Of a stretch of DNA of 24,562 nucleotides, positions 9,781 through 19,204 are shown in pieces. Source of the DNA: Chara braunii (taxonomy: Eukaryota; Streptophyta; Charophyceae; Charales; Characeae); NCBI GenBank assembly GCA_003427395.1, contig BFEA01000152.1, positions 330,614 through 355,175 on the forward strand. The letters run 5' to 3'. The notes under the pieces were generated by a model. That model made no database searches. It was not told the origin of the DNA and worked only from the letters and a program-made list of their open reading frames with translations. How positions within the stretch are numbered: the stretch's first letter is position 1; every line of letters begins with the position of its first letter. The position numbers were made by a program, and so were the translations under genes.

Positions 9781-9989
9781 AAAAATAATAAAAATAACAA
9801 TAAAAAACTGATAGTAACAAGGAATGAAAATATAGGATTATTTCAAGGGGGAGGGGAACCATCGGGACCCCTTTGTCCCACCAGTTGGTCCCAGGGTAGG
9901 GGCCGTCAGCAAAACCAAGGGGAAGTAGTCTTGTCAGACCCTCGACCACTTAGTTCCTTCAATAACTTCAAGAAGTACAGGTGGTTTAA
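9781..9989 (+). repeat. A-rich run and right end of a TIR-family copy
   Basis: An AATAATAAAAATAAC-type A-rich stretch (9775-9810) lies near the start of the retroposon dimer as read on the minus strand. The end GTACAGGTGGTTTAA (9974-9988) matches the TIR family right terminus, and the preceding CTTCAAGAAG matches the copy at 1-182. The left end of this copy was not found. Confidence 0.4.
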
Positions 9990-10043
9990 GTAAATTTTAT
10001 GGTATCCTGGACCCATTTTTGCCCGCCACAAATAGATTTGCTG

Positions 10044-10238
10044 TCAAACCATCAGTACAATTCCCAGCCCAAGGGTGGGATATGCAGCAAGCATGGGGGC
10101 ACAACTTTCAGGGCTCAGCCGCCATAGCAAAACAGCTTGCTGCACCAGCTGAAAGAACGCCCGTGCGGTTCATTTTTCTTTGGCGTGCAGGGCATTTCCA
10201 GCCCCGGAGAAACGTGTCTCGGGAAGCACTGGTGGTCG
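10044..10238 (+). mobile_element. TIR-family element, complete but diverged
   Basis: The left end TCAAACCATCAGTAC (10044-10058) and right end CACTGGTGGT (10228-10237) are inverted. The right half, TTTCTTTGGCGTGCAGGGCA then TCTCGGGAAG, aligns with the complete copy at 19678-19882. Length is about 195 bp with no coding capacity. Confidence 0.55.
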
Positions 10239-10404
10239 AAGCCACCAATACACGGCCCCAGCCTTCCAGAAAATTTCATCAATTTTCTGCCGGAACTGGG
10301 CCGCCGTTGATAAATTTCATCAATGACCTTTTTCATGTTTCCGGCCTCCGACAGTCGAGGTGAGAGGACCGCGGCTGATGTACGGCCATGTACTGGTGGT
10401 TTAA
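10239..10404 (+). mobile_element. TIR-family element abutting the previous copy
   Basis: The left end AGCCACCAATACACGGCCCC follows directly on the preceding copy's right end. The right end GCGGCTGATGTACGGCCATG, then TACTGGTGGTTTAA, matches the copy at 12097-12296. An internal AAATTTCATCAA occurs twice. The head-to-tail contact suggests nested or tandem insertion. Confidence 0.5.
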
Positions 10405-10518
10405 GTGGAATCGGTCTCGATACTGAGGCGACAGGTCTGGCAGCCTGGCATCCTTGAGGACGGTGGCCGTAGGCATAGGTGTATGGTGTAGCAGATATCC
10501 ACATGGCCTGTGCCGGTA

Positions 10519-10585
10519 TGTTTTTTGACACACAGGGCATCCCCCTAGGGGGAGAGAAAAGTGCCTCGGAAGTACTGGTGGTTTA
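10519..10585 (+). mobile_element. TIR-family element, right half only
   Basis: TTTTTTGACACACAGGGCAT, then AAAAGTGCCTCGGAAG and TACTGGTGGTTTAG, aligns with the right halves of the copies at 10044 and 19678. A left terminus is not visible upstream. Confidence 0.5.
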
Positions 10586-11690
10586 GTAAAAACAAGAAGG
10601 GAACAAAAAAACAAAAAGCCGATGAGAATGTGTAACTTGACAAGTTGACATTTTTGAAAAAGCCGACCCATGTCCACAGCTATGACTGTACCAAATAAGT
10701 TCTTCCACTCTGGCGAGCTTTGGACATTTGAACTGAATCCAGAGAAAGCTGGGTGGCAAAGACACCCCACCCAAGAAATACACAATTCTTTCTCGGAGTT
10801 GTGCTCCGCCAACTTAGGGCAGCAAGTGGTTGGGAAGTTTTCCAGACCCTACAGATAAGCGCTGCCCGCCTGGAAAGCAATTGCCCAGAAAAAAAAGGCC
10901 ACTGATTTCCAACTTCCACATTGCTTTCCTCAAACCCGATTGGTTCTCTCCTCACTGTTCTCCTGGTAGGGGAGTGGCTGGAAACTTTTGGAAACGCAAA
11001 CCAAGTACCACGCCCACAGCAAAGTGTTCAGCAGCCTCCATTGGAGACCCGCTGTGTGTCCTTTTCCGGAAAGGAGTGTGCACGTTTTCCTCAAATGGAA
11101 AGTACATCCTCCTGAAACGTTTGGAAACCTGTGCACTGTGGGATGCCTTTGGCGGAAAGTAAAAGCATTTCCAATGAAGAACGTCCTGGATAAACAGCCT
11201 GAAGGGCTTCCGAAGCACCCCGGCTGCGTCGCCCTTAATTTGAGGAATATCACTTAAGTGGCAGAGGCAGAAGGGCAACTACTGGGGCACATTTGTTCTC
11301 CAGTCCATCACGAGCACGCCATGAGAGTAAAGCCTCATATGATGCACATCCCTTATATTCTACTTGAAAGCGAGACTTCCTTTTTTTCTTTTTTCCCCAG
11401 CAATCTCGCTTTTTCAGGCGCGGACAGTGTGTAGTGGCTGCTCGTGTCCCAACACACTCTTCTCTTTCACTCTACTCTTGTTTTTTTTTTGCTATCCTGA
11501 TCTTACTAGGGCAAGGACCCCACAGCTTTGCGGATGGAAAAGACGTGTGGCCACGAAAAGCGGGCAAGTCATTTCGGAAAGTCGGAAACCCCATCGCAGA
11601 GGACCAAATGCGCTTGGAAAACCCTTTGGAAATCAGTTGAGCCAATCGTTGCCTATTGCCGTTGGCACTCGTTTGTTTTCTTCTTTTTTA

Positions 11691-11722
<32 letters not shown>

Positions 11723-12096
11723 CTTTTCCTTTTTTTTTTTCTCCGCACTCTTCATCGCTATTGGCTGCTGCCTCCCGTGAGACTTTTCCAGGAACGACAT
11801 GCCCTTCCCCCTACACTCTAGAGTTGGCACAAAATTTCGGCGAGGAATCCTCCCGTGAGACTTTTCCAGGCCGCGGACTACGTGAAAACACAAATTGATG
11901 TTTTTCCAAGCCGCAATCTTCGGTCTGTACGGTCCTGGAAAAGGGTTTGCGGAAGAAATTTCACCTTTTCCAGGACAATGCAGCAGGCTGTGGGCTCCTG
12001 GAAACAGTCTTGCGCCGAAGTTTTTCCTTTCCTCGGTCCTGTGGGGTCCAACCCTAAGGGAAAGCACATAAATTTTCTCTACAGCTGAGTTTATCA
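10586..12096. other. GC-moderate stretch dense in TTTCCA/TGGAAA words
   Basis: No recognisable gene. From about 10837 to 12003 the hexamer TTTCCA or its complement TGGAAA occurs at least 14 times in both orientations, often as CTTTTCCAGG or CCTGGAAA. CTCCCGTGAGACTTTTCCAG is directly repeated at about 11771 and 11851. Open frames of 60-150 codons overlap one another in several frames and none looks like a real protein. A (TGT)n microsatellite lies at 11691-11721. Confidence 0.45.
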
Positions 12097-12296
12097 TTAA
12101 ACCACCAGTACTTGCCCAGCTATGCCTATCCAGGCCCTGTGCGCCAATTTTTGCTGAACCACCGGGGTGCCGTTTCGTTTTCTTTTTGGCTGGCGCTTCC
12201 AGCCATTGTGGTCCGGTACCCCGAAGCCCGCAGGTCGCGGCGCGTTAACGTGAAACGCCCGCAGCCGATGTATGGGCCAAGTACTGGTGGTTTCAA
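12097..12296 (+). mobile_element. TIR-family element, complete (~200 bp)
   Basis: Left end TTAAACCACCAGTACTTGCC and right end GGGCCAAGTACTGGTGGTTT form about 20 bp of nearly perfect inverted repeat. The interior GGCTGGCGCTTCCAGCCATT followed by GTGGTCCGGTA is the family's most conserved word. The left flank is TTAA; the right flank reads TTTCAA, so the expected duplication is mutated. Confidence 0.7.
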
Positions 12297-12609
12297 GGCT
12301 CCTGTGCAGCAGTGGCCAATCTCGGGCATCTGATCCTTGATGCCCCTGGGGTGACGACATTTGGGCCGCACATTTTTGGAAACGATCACAAAATTCGTCG
12401 GCTGAGGAACCTCAAGGATTATTATGATTTTTTGGGCCCTATACATAAGTTTGGGGGGGTTCCCCAGAGTAAGTTGTTGGCACACACACCTTATTAGGTG
12501 TTTCTCAGCGTCAGCCATGACGAGAATGGTGGGCAGACAAACATTGGTTCGTCAAGAAGTGGATCAATTAAGGCAAGCAAAGTGAACAGAGAAATTCAGT
12601 ACAACAATA

Positions 12610-12630
12610 CCACACACACACACACACACA

Positions 12631-12703
<73 letters not shown>
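12610..12703 (+). repeat. Compound (CA)n(GA)n microsatellite
   Basis: About 11 CA units then about 35 GA units in direct continuation. Confidence 0.95.
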
Positions 12704-12707
<4 letters not shown>

Positions 12708-13296
12708 CACAAGGAAAGGCAAGGCCGCGTCTATCCAGTAAGCTTTTCTAGAAAGGAAAAACTCAGTGACAAAAAGGCAAGGACGTGATGCCGCATACAT
12801 TGGTCTCCAAAAATGGACATAAATGGGAAATCCACATTGTCTTCTTGTGGTACAAGAGAGTTGCCCGAAGTGCTCCTCCAGTTGGCGTTGTGCCAGTCCA
12901 AAACTCCTACGCGTTTCAGAACTCCCGCTGTTTGCACTCCGCCAGTCCAAACTCAGCTTCCCCGAGTTTGAGCTCCTCCAGGCTCCAGTTCTTCCCCTCT
13001 TCCAGTCGTCCGGTTAGCGCTCCTCAAGTCCTCCAGCTTAAACTCTTCCGATCCTCCAGTCTCCTGCACTTGTACACTTCGAACTCAAACAGTTTGAACA
13101 TTCACGATTTAAAGTTTAAACTTTCACAGTTATGACTAAGAAACTATACGGCATGCTGAGCCATTGATGCAATATCGATGCTTGGAGATCGGATGGAAGG
13201 GGCAGCTCAAGCAGGGAAAGGGTATCGACTGTGATATTTTCAAGTTAGGAGGGCGGGAAGAAATGTTCCCAAGGCAAGAGAGGGATGATTTAGATG
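12704..13296. other. No gene recognised
   Basis: Contains a pyrimidine-rich stretch (about 12900-13080) with repeated CTCC and CTCCAG words. Short overlapping open frames only. Confidence 0.4.
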
Positions 13297-13500
13297 TGCC
13301 CTTGGGAGTAGCAGTTGGAAAATGTGTACACCCTAAACCCTATAGGAAATGTGCAGAGTGCCCAAATTCATCAAACTAGAAACGTTTCTACTCTATTTTT
13401 TTTCTCCACGGCCTATAGCTGGGCCAAGTACTGGTGGTTTTACATGTATCTTGCCCTTAGGAGTAGCAGGAGGAAAATGTGCAAAACCCTAAACCCTAGG
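13297..13500 (+). repeat. Direct repeat carrying CCCTAAACCCTA words, with a TIR-family right end between
   Basis: Copies at 13297-13346 and 13452-13500 share TGCCCTTRGGAGTAGCAG, GGAAAATGTG and CCCTAAACCCTA. The latter is the plant telomere-type motif, but only about two units each. Between them GGGCCAAGTACTGGTGGTTT (13421-13440) is a TIR-family right end. Confidence 0.5.
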
Positions 13501-13541
13501 TGCGCGCCACATACTTGTGGTGGAATCCTCTCGTAGCAAGT

Positions 13542-13640
13542 TAAAACCACCAGTACCTCGCCCGGGCAAACTAGAGAATCAGAACTGCAGCCATCCAGAT
13601 TCTTCGGATGAACTTTCCCCCTACCCCCTTTTTTTTTCGG
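13542..13640 (+). mobile_element. TIR-family element, left part
   Basis: GTTAAAACCACCAGTACCTC, then GCCCGGGCAAACTAGAGAA and TTCTTCGGATG, aligns with the left part of the copy at 19678-19882. Similarity fades near 13640 and no right end is found. Confidence 0.5.
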
Positions 13641-14337
13641 TGGGGAGCATCACCTGCTGGAAACCGGGTCCAGCGTCCCTTGAATACATAGAGAGAGCAA
13701 CTGAGAAAAGGCCTGCCATCATTGATTGCTCTGGTGTCCATAGGATTAACTGTGCAGGCTGTTAAGCAATAGCCACTGATGTTCAGAGCTAATTCCTCCT
13801 TCCCTCTTCTGCCCCCGCACCCCATCCCTTTCCTCCCTCTCCTCTGCCCCCACTCACCTTAACTGTGCCGGATATTGAGCCATAGGGGAAACGAATATTC
13901 CTCCCTCCCTCCTCTGCCCACACAAGATCTTGGTTTGGACGTGATGAAAATTATGAAATGCACGATAGCGTATATAGGGAATGGTATATGGCTTTTCATT
14001 GCCAGAATACCGCAGAGGGAGTATCACAGCTAGGGAGTATTGTTTGTCTGGCGGTCCAGGTAGGAGCGAAAAGGCTTTTTTTTTTTATTTTTTTTTTATT
14101 TTTTTTTATGATAATGAAGATTAGTGTACATGAAAAAGAAAGGAGACTATGCTATATCAGCAATTCTGACCAGGTAGGAGTGAAGGGGCTGTCTCGGTTG
14201 CATGATTATCATAAAGGTCACTGCCAATATTTTAGGGACGCTGGACCCATTTTCCAGCAGGTGCTACTTCCCAGGAACACGAGTGGTTAACAGGGACCCC
14301 CACTTTTCAGTCCCAGGTTAACACCCCCAAACCTGAA
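13641..14337. other. No gene recognised; T-rich tract and a C/T-rich duplication
   Basis: TTCCTCC and CCTCTGCCC words recur at about 13795-13920, with GATATTGAGCCATA nearby. A T-rich tract (TTTTTTTTTTATTTTTTTTT type) lies at 14077-14108. AGGTAGGAG recurs near 14058 and 14172. Confidence 0.4.
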
Positions 14338-14394
14338 AATTTAGGGCTCTGTTAGCCTCTTCTCGGAGATAAGAGGAGATACCTGTTTGCGTCA

Positions 14395-14716
14395 CGCCAT
14401 TCAAAGAAAGGAGTTGCGTGTCATGGAAGAAATGGCAAAGGGCGAACCCTCGAGAGTCCTTAGTAGGTCAAAAGGCGGAATCTGTGCAAGTACAGGAGTA
14501 CATTTACACCTCCAGTACCTCCGAGCCACCCTGCACGCCTCTTCTCCCCTGCACACCAAAAGAATGAACCGTCGGTGGCACGGTTTTGTTGTGGCGAGAC
14601 GGCTCAATTTCGTTTTTCCTTTTGGCTGGCGCTTCCAACCATTTTGGTCCGGTAGCAGTGTAACCAGTGTTCCTCCACAGAATGTGTTCGTGGTCAAATT
14701 TGTCGCAATTTAGATC
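14395..14716 (-). mobile_element. Duplicated segment containing a TIR-family copy, first copy
   Basis: TTACACCTCCAGTACCTCCG (14504-14523) is a diverged left end. CTTTTGGCTGGCGCTTCCAA then CCATTTTGGTCCGGTA (14618-14654) is the conserved interior. The 100 bp before the terminus (CAAAGAAAGGAG... through GGAATCTGTG...TACAGG) also match the DNA before the next copy (from about 14832), so more than the element was duplicated. Orientation follows its near relative at 14934. Confidence 0.45.
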
Positions 14717-14831
14717 ACCAGTCGCAGTGTTCCCATTGGCTCGTTTACTTAGGCCCAGACGGCCCATACCGGCAGTCTCACTTACTAAGAATGCGACCAG
14801 CGATGCAGCTAAGCATCTGAATCAAGGCATG

Positions 14832-15095
14832 CAAAGAAAAAGGTTTCAGCTTACAAAAGTAAAAGGAGAAAGGCAACAGCACAAGAATCATCAGCAGGAC
14901 AAAGGGTAGAATCCGTGAAATACAGGGGTTTATTTAAACCACCAGTACCTCGGAGCCTCTTTTTCCCGATGTGGATTTGCGCTGCACGCCCAAAAAAAAA
15001 AAGTGTCGGCGGACTCAGCGCACATTTGTTTTTTTTTTAAGCTAGTGCTGCCAGCCATTTTGGTCCGGTAGCACTGTTCAGCCGAAGAACCTTTT
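14832..15095 (-). mobile_element. Second copy of the duplicated segment, TIR-family element truncated at one end
   Basis: The terminus TTTAAACCACCAGTACCTCG (14933-14952) is preceded by GGTAGAATCCGTGAAATACA, matching the DNA before 14504. The interior GCCTCTTTTTCCC and GCTGCCAGCCATTTTGGTCC, then GCCGAAGAACC, match the complement of 19678-19882, so this copy lies in the opposite orientation to that one. It ends near 15095 in T-rich sequence beside the dispersed repeat 15119-15180. Confidence 0.55.
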
Positions 15096-15118
15096 TTTAT
15101 TTTTATTTTTCAAGGAAC

Positions 15119-15180
15119 TGTTTTATTTTTTGCCAAGGGCTGCGTGTGCCAAGTTTGGTGTTTGTTGGGGTCTTGGAGAT
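15119..15180 (-). repeat. Dispersed repeat copy (complement of 1035-1098)
   Basis: The plus strand carries AGTTTGGTGTTTGTTGGGGT then CTTGGAGAT, the complement of words at 1035-1062. Here it directly adjoins the truncated TIR-family copy. Confidence 0.5.
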
Positions 15181-15286
15181 TACTGTTTTGGCCAGCCCTG
15201 AAAATCTTGAAAAACTGAAAAGAGCGAATTTTGCATGAAAACACACTTTTGCCTTGGGGTTTTAGGCCCGTTTGATCCATTTTTTC

Positions 15287-15328
<42 letters not shown>

Positions 15329-15835
15329 GTATATTTGGTGTGCACTCTATGGACTGGTGAAAAGTCTGGCTGAAAAGGTGTGGCACCTTTGTTATAATGC
15401 CCCTGAAAAAAGTTAAAAAAACATAGAAAATTTAGGGCTCTGTTAACCTCTTCTCCGAGAACTCCCTTCGAGCAAGCAACAGCAATTCCACAATTTCACT
15501 AGCTGCATTATCTGAATATGAATTTACTTCTTTTCATGTTTTACCTTTTTTTTTAACAAAAAACAAAACCACATTATCCGCATTTACTTCTAATTTCGTA
15601 ACACTGGCCATTGATATCCATCTGGCATTGCATACTTATCATTTGTTATTCCTTTGGGTTATGCCAACAAGCACAGGGTTTGAACTCTGTGTTGGCTGGT
15701 ACAGCCAACTAAGGAAAGTTAAATCTGAACTCGCATCTTTGCGATGCAAACACCAGATCATGTTGCTTTCAGTATCTCTCGCCTCAAAATGTTGTTTCCG
15801 ATGCATGCACGAAAACCTGTTACACACCCTTGTTT
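15181..15835. other. Poly-T tract, a repeated word, and a weak tRNA-like fragment
   Basis: A run of about 32 T lies at 15290-15321. AATTTAGGGCTCTGTTARCC plus TCTTCTCSGAGA occurs at about 15428 and also at about 14338. On the minus strand at about 15721-15670, TTAGTTGGCTG and GAGTTCAAACCC resemble tRNA A and B boxes but too close together for an intact tRNA. No gene is seen. Confidence 0.4.
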
Positions 15836-15837
15836 AG

Positions 15838-16070
15838 TATACTATCTTATATAAATAAATCTTTTTTAAAGACGAAACTTACAGCGTTTCACTTTCCCAA
15901 GAGCTTCTAGTACATCGGGAGTTCAAATCACCCCCCTTCTATAGTATCTATGGTATTGTATACTATCTTTCTTTCTTAAAAACCAAACTTCCAGGGTTTC
16001 TCTTTCCTGAAGAGTTGCTACACAGATATTTGTAAACAGATCATGAGTTCAGCTGCCTCACAAGGTTATG
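15838..16070 (+). repeat. Two-copy ~121-bp tandem repeat with B-box-like words
   Basis: TATACTATCTT begins each copy (15838 and 15959). Each continues with AAACTTMCAGSGTTTC, CTTTCC, AGAG and then an AGTTCA word (GGGAGTTCAAATC in the first; GATCATGAGTTCAG in the second). The AGTTCAAATC word resembles a Pol III B box, but no matching A box is visible. Confidence 0.45.
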
Positions 16071-16300
16071 TTTGTTTTCCTGGGGATTATGCCCATTACA
16101 TTTCAGTAAGAGGAACTTGTACATGTATCGAATTTGACACACAAAACAAAGGGCCGAAGGCCAGACCACATTCCCGCATATAGTGAAATTTTATTTGAGC
16201 CTAGAACAACCCAACTCGCGTCTTTGAACCTTTTACAGATTTAAAAGGAATCTATCAGAGTCTATCTTATAGTCCGATTCAGGCTCGAAAAATAGAAAAC

Positions 16301-16329
16301 AAAAGAAAAGAAAAGAAAAGAAAAGAAAG
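16301..16329 (+). repeat. (AAAAG)n microsatellite
   Basis: About five to six AAAAG units. Confidence 0.9.
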
Positions 16330-16421
16330 AGCGAGTGCCATACGTAATCGCCCATCAGACCACAGCCTTGCAAAATTTGTTTGTCAAGGGGATAACACCC
16401 AAAAGCCTTACCTTCCTAAGT

Positions 16422-16516
16422 GGGGCCATACCCCAAAGTTAAAAAAAAAAAGGCCCTACCCTGAAGTTAAAAAAAAAAAAAAGACAAGGCCCTACCACGA
16501 AGTTTAAAAAAAGTCA
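16422..16516 (+). repeat. Three tandem copies of a ~31-bp unit ending in A runs
   Basis: GGGGCCATACCCCAAAGTT, GGCCCTACCCTGAAGTT and GGCCCTACCACGAAGTTT are each followed by A runs of 12, 14 and 7. The first unit is slightly palindromic (GGGGccataCCCC). Confidence 0.7.
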
Positions 16517-17386
16517 AAAAATAAATAAAAATCTTAGCTCCTGCTGAGTGCAGGGATTACTTATTCGGATTATTCCACTGAGTCATTCAGGCGGTCATCG
16601 CAAAGCTTTCCTCCTGGGGATGCATTGGCCAGCATCTGCCATCGATCATTGCCAGAAAAGGAAAGACCAAAAAGACGTATTTTCCTTGGACAGACGATGT
16701 GCGTATCCACTCTGCACATCCTCTCCTGCCGTCTTCGCCTGAATAGAACGCATGGTCATTTTAGCTCAGTATATGAGGCAAATTTCAGACTAGATACGGC
16801 AATAATGACCATTCACTCTATTCCGGCGAAGAGAGTAGTGGGACCTGTGTTGGATCGTCCTGTCATCCCGGGTAGCATACGATCAAGGTTTCAAAATTCT
16901 ATCACCATGTGACTCCTCCTCAGCCTTGCCGGGTGAACTTCTTCCCATTTCTGTTCCAAATTCCAATCTTGTTTCTCCCAAGAAAGGTATTCTCTTACCG
17001 GTAGATTCTGAGATTATTTTATCGATAGATTCCATAAAGGGTTCAAGCTCATGATCCGTTTATCAACGGTCACATGGGCTTACCTTTCAGCCACGCATCA
17101 GGCACCTTCTCTTTCCATCCTTTTCCATTCCACAGGTCCTCGGTATCGCCGCAATGGCCAGAATGAGAATCTCAGGTGAACCTGGGCGTGCATCAATCCA
17201 GGAGCCTTCAACTGACAACAGTAGAGCAAACAAAGCATCCCATAAAAGCACATTCACAAGGGCTCGGATTCGTATGTGCCATGAAGAACTTGTAAACAAC
17301 CTGCAAACAGCACGAGTTGCATGTATTCAGCGATTCAGACGATTCTCCATTTGCTCATGAGAGTGCCAATTAACAATGGAATCAAG
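16517..17386. other. ~870 bp of complex sequence without recognised repeats
   Basis: The longest stretch free of simple repeats in the right half. A minus-strand open segment (17059 down to 16883, about 58 codons) has balanced composition with words such as GKRIPFLGETRLEFG, but no start, splice or family evidence that I recognise. Plus-strand frames at 16548-16912 overlap it. I cannot name a gene here. Confidence 0.35.
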
Positions 17387-17387
17387 G

Positions 17388-17506
17388 TGTCTTCGCGAGA
17401 TCCGTTAAAATTGGCATAAATTGAGAAAATGGTCCCACAAAAAAAAGGAAAAAAAAAAGAAATGATACAGAGAAGATTAGCATGGTCCCTGCGAAAATGA
17501 GGGACA
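17388..17506 (+). pseudogene. Rearranged U6 snRNA pseudogene (segments out of order)
   Basis: 17388-17414 resembles the U6 5' stem-loop and following single strand (TCTTCGCGAGATCCGTTAAA, ATTGG). 17415-17436 resembles the U6 3' end (AAATTGAGAAAATGGTCC). After A runs, 17460-17503 resembles the U6 middle (AATGATACAGAGAAGATTAG, CATGGTCCCTGCG). Either the order is permuted, or an internally deleted U6 copy is followed by a 5'-truncated one. It is not a working gene. It runs directly into an AAC microsatellite. Confidence 0.75.
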
Positions 17507-17508
17507 AG

Positions 17509-17561
<53 letters not shown>

Positions 17562-17562
17562 G

Positions 17563-17596
<34 letters not shown>

Positions 17597-17597
17597 G
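17507..17597 (+). repeat. (AAC)n microsatellite
   Basis: About 29 AAC units with one AAG variant near 17560. Confidence 0.95.
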
Positions 17598-18283
17598 TGA
17601 AATCAAAGAGAGAGGATTCAATCGTCACAGGCCCTACACAAGGATACATGTGTCTCTGCCTCGTGCTGGGGCTGTCTCTCCTCCTCCCAGCACTTTCCTC
17701 ACAATGCCTCTACGAAAACCCTGGGATGCTGGGATTCTACCTCTACAAAACACAGGTTACGGTGGTCGGTTTGGCCCCTAACCAGTTTTGCAGCCCTAAC
17801 TAGTGGTAATGGGAGTCGAGAGTAGTAGGAGAAGAAAGAGGAGAGAGATGACTAGAAAGCTACTGCACGTTATGTTCGGTGATGCATGGGTTGGTGGTAT
17901 GAGTACAATATGTACCTGACTTGGCGCTGTACACTCTTTCCTAACAGAGTCACTCTAGGTAAGGAGTCAATCGGGCCAAGCGGATGTCACGCAGCAACAG
18001 ACGGACGAAAAAGATAGTCTCTTCCGGATTAGCGACCCATCTGTCAGATAAAAAAGCGCACACATTAAATAAGTCAGCATTCAACATTGAAGTTAAGTAA
18101 AGACAACAAATAAGCAACATAGCAGTTATTTCTATACTGCTGCATTCTATATAGCAAATGACCCAAAAAACCCAAACAAGGGTCAAGAAACTTAGAATAA
18201 CACCCATAGGACCTGGAGATATGACATTTATGGACCATCTTTCCTGGTTTGCCCAGCATCGGGACGGGGGGATGAGCAGCATG
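17598..18283. other. No gene recognised
   Basis: Mixed composition with no visible repeat structure; short open frames only. Confidence 0.4.
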
Positions 18284-18645
18284 ACAACAACAACAATAGC
18301 CAACAGCCAACAACTGTAACAATAAGACCAGCAACAGAAGCACTACAAGAACAGCCGACTACAACAACAACCGGCCCCGAAACCACCACCACCACCAAAC
18401 AACTACAACCACAGTCACCACCACAAAAGCAACAACAACAACAGCCAACAACCACAACCACAACAATAAGAACAACAGCACCAGCACTGCAGCAACAACC
18501 CCCCACAACAACAACCGCCCCGAAACAACCACCACCACCGAACAACAGCAGCCGCACGGCAGCAACAACCCACCCCAACAACACCACCCCAACAACAACA
18601 CCCCAAAACAACCACCACCACCAATCAACAACAACAAACAACAAC

Positions 18646-18700
<55 letters not shown>

Positions 18701-18943
18701 ACCACCACCACCACCACCACCATCACCACAAAAATCACCACCGCAATCACCACCACCACCACACCAACCAGCATCACCACACCCACGACCACCACCATCA
18801 ACAACGACCACCACCACCACAATCACCACCACCACCACCACCACCACCAACACCACCGCCACACCAACCAGCACCACCACACCCACCACCAACACCACCA
18901 CACCCTCAACCACCACCACCACCACCACCACCAACAACAACAG
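18284..18943 (+). repeat. ~660-bp A/C-only-like tract of CAA and CCA triplets
   Basis: The plus strand is almost wholly A and C, mostly CAA and CCA triplets with scattered AGC, ATC and GCC variants. A pure CAA run is at about 18645-18697 and CCA runs are at about 18700-18945. The minus strand is therefore G/T-rich with many GGTGG words. Val/Gly/Cys-rich open frames on the minus strand arise from the repeat and are not genes. Confidence 0.85.
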
Positions 18944-19198
18944 TTCTCAATTCCTGAAAATTCACCAAATATGACTTCAACATATTGTCAAACAACTCCT
19001 GATACAAATGTTGCTCAAAGCCTTGAAACAAAATTTCGGGGCATCACATACTGTTCTTTATTCTCTTTTGGAAAATATCAATACCAAAAAAGAAAGAAAA
19101 CCGGTTCTCAACTCCAGTAAAGTCACCAAATATGACTTCAACGTATTGCCACAGTTGAAGCTTTGAAATAATGTTTCCGCATCGCATACTGTTCTTTC
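18944..19198 (+). repeat. Direct repeat, two copies ~160 bp apart
   Basis: Copies at 18944-19060 and 19105-19198 share TTCTCAAYTCC, CACCAAATATGACTTCAACR, TATTG and CGCATACTGTTCTTT / ACATACTGTTCTTT. The second copy lacks about 25 bp in the middle. No coding frame is conserved. Confidence 0.65.
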
Positions 19199-19204
19199 AA
19201 AAAT

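Noticed and set aside
10333-10812. 159-codon open frame on the minus strand
   Set aside because: It crosses TIR-family copies, overlaps other frames, and resembles no protein family I know.
13485-13500. Interstitial telomere tract
   Set aside because: Only about two CCCTAAA units per site, too few to call a telomeric array.
18228-18940. Long minus-strand Val/Gly/Cys-rich open frames
   Set aside because: They arise because the complement of CAA/CCA triplets contains almost no stop codons; there are no domain features.
18944-19198. Direct repeats as LTRs of a small retroelement
   Set aside because: The copies are only about 45 bp apart, one has an internal deletion, and there are no TG...CA ends or primer-binding site.
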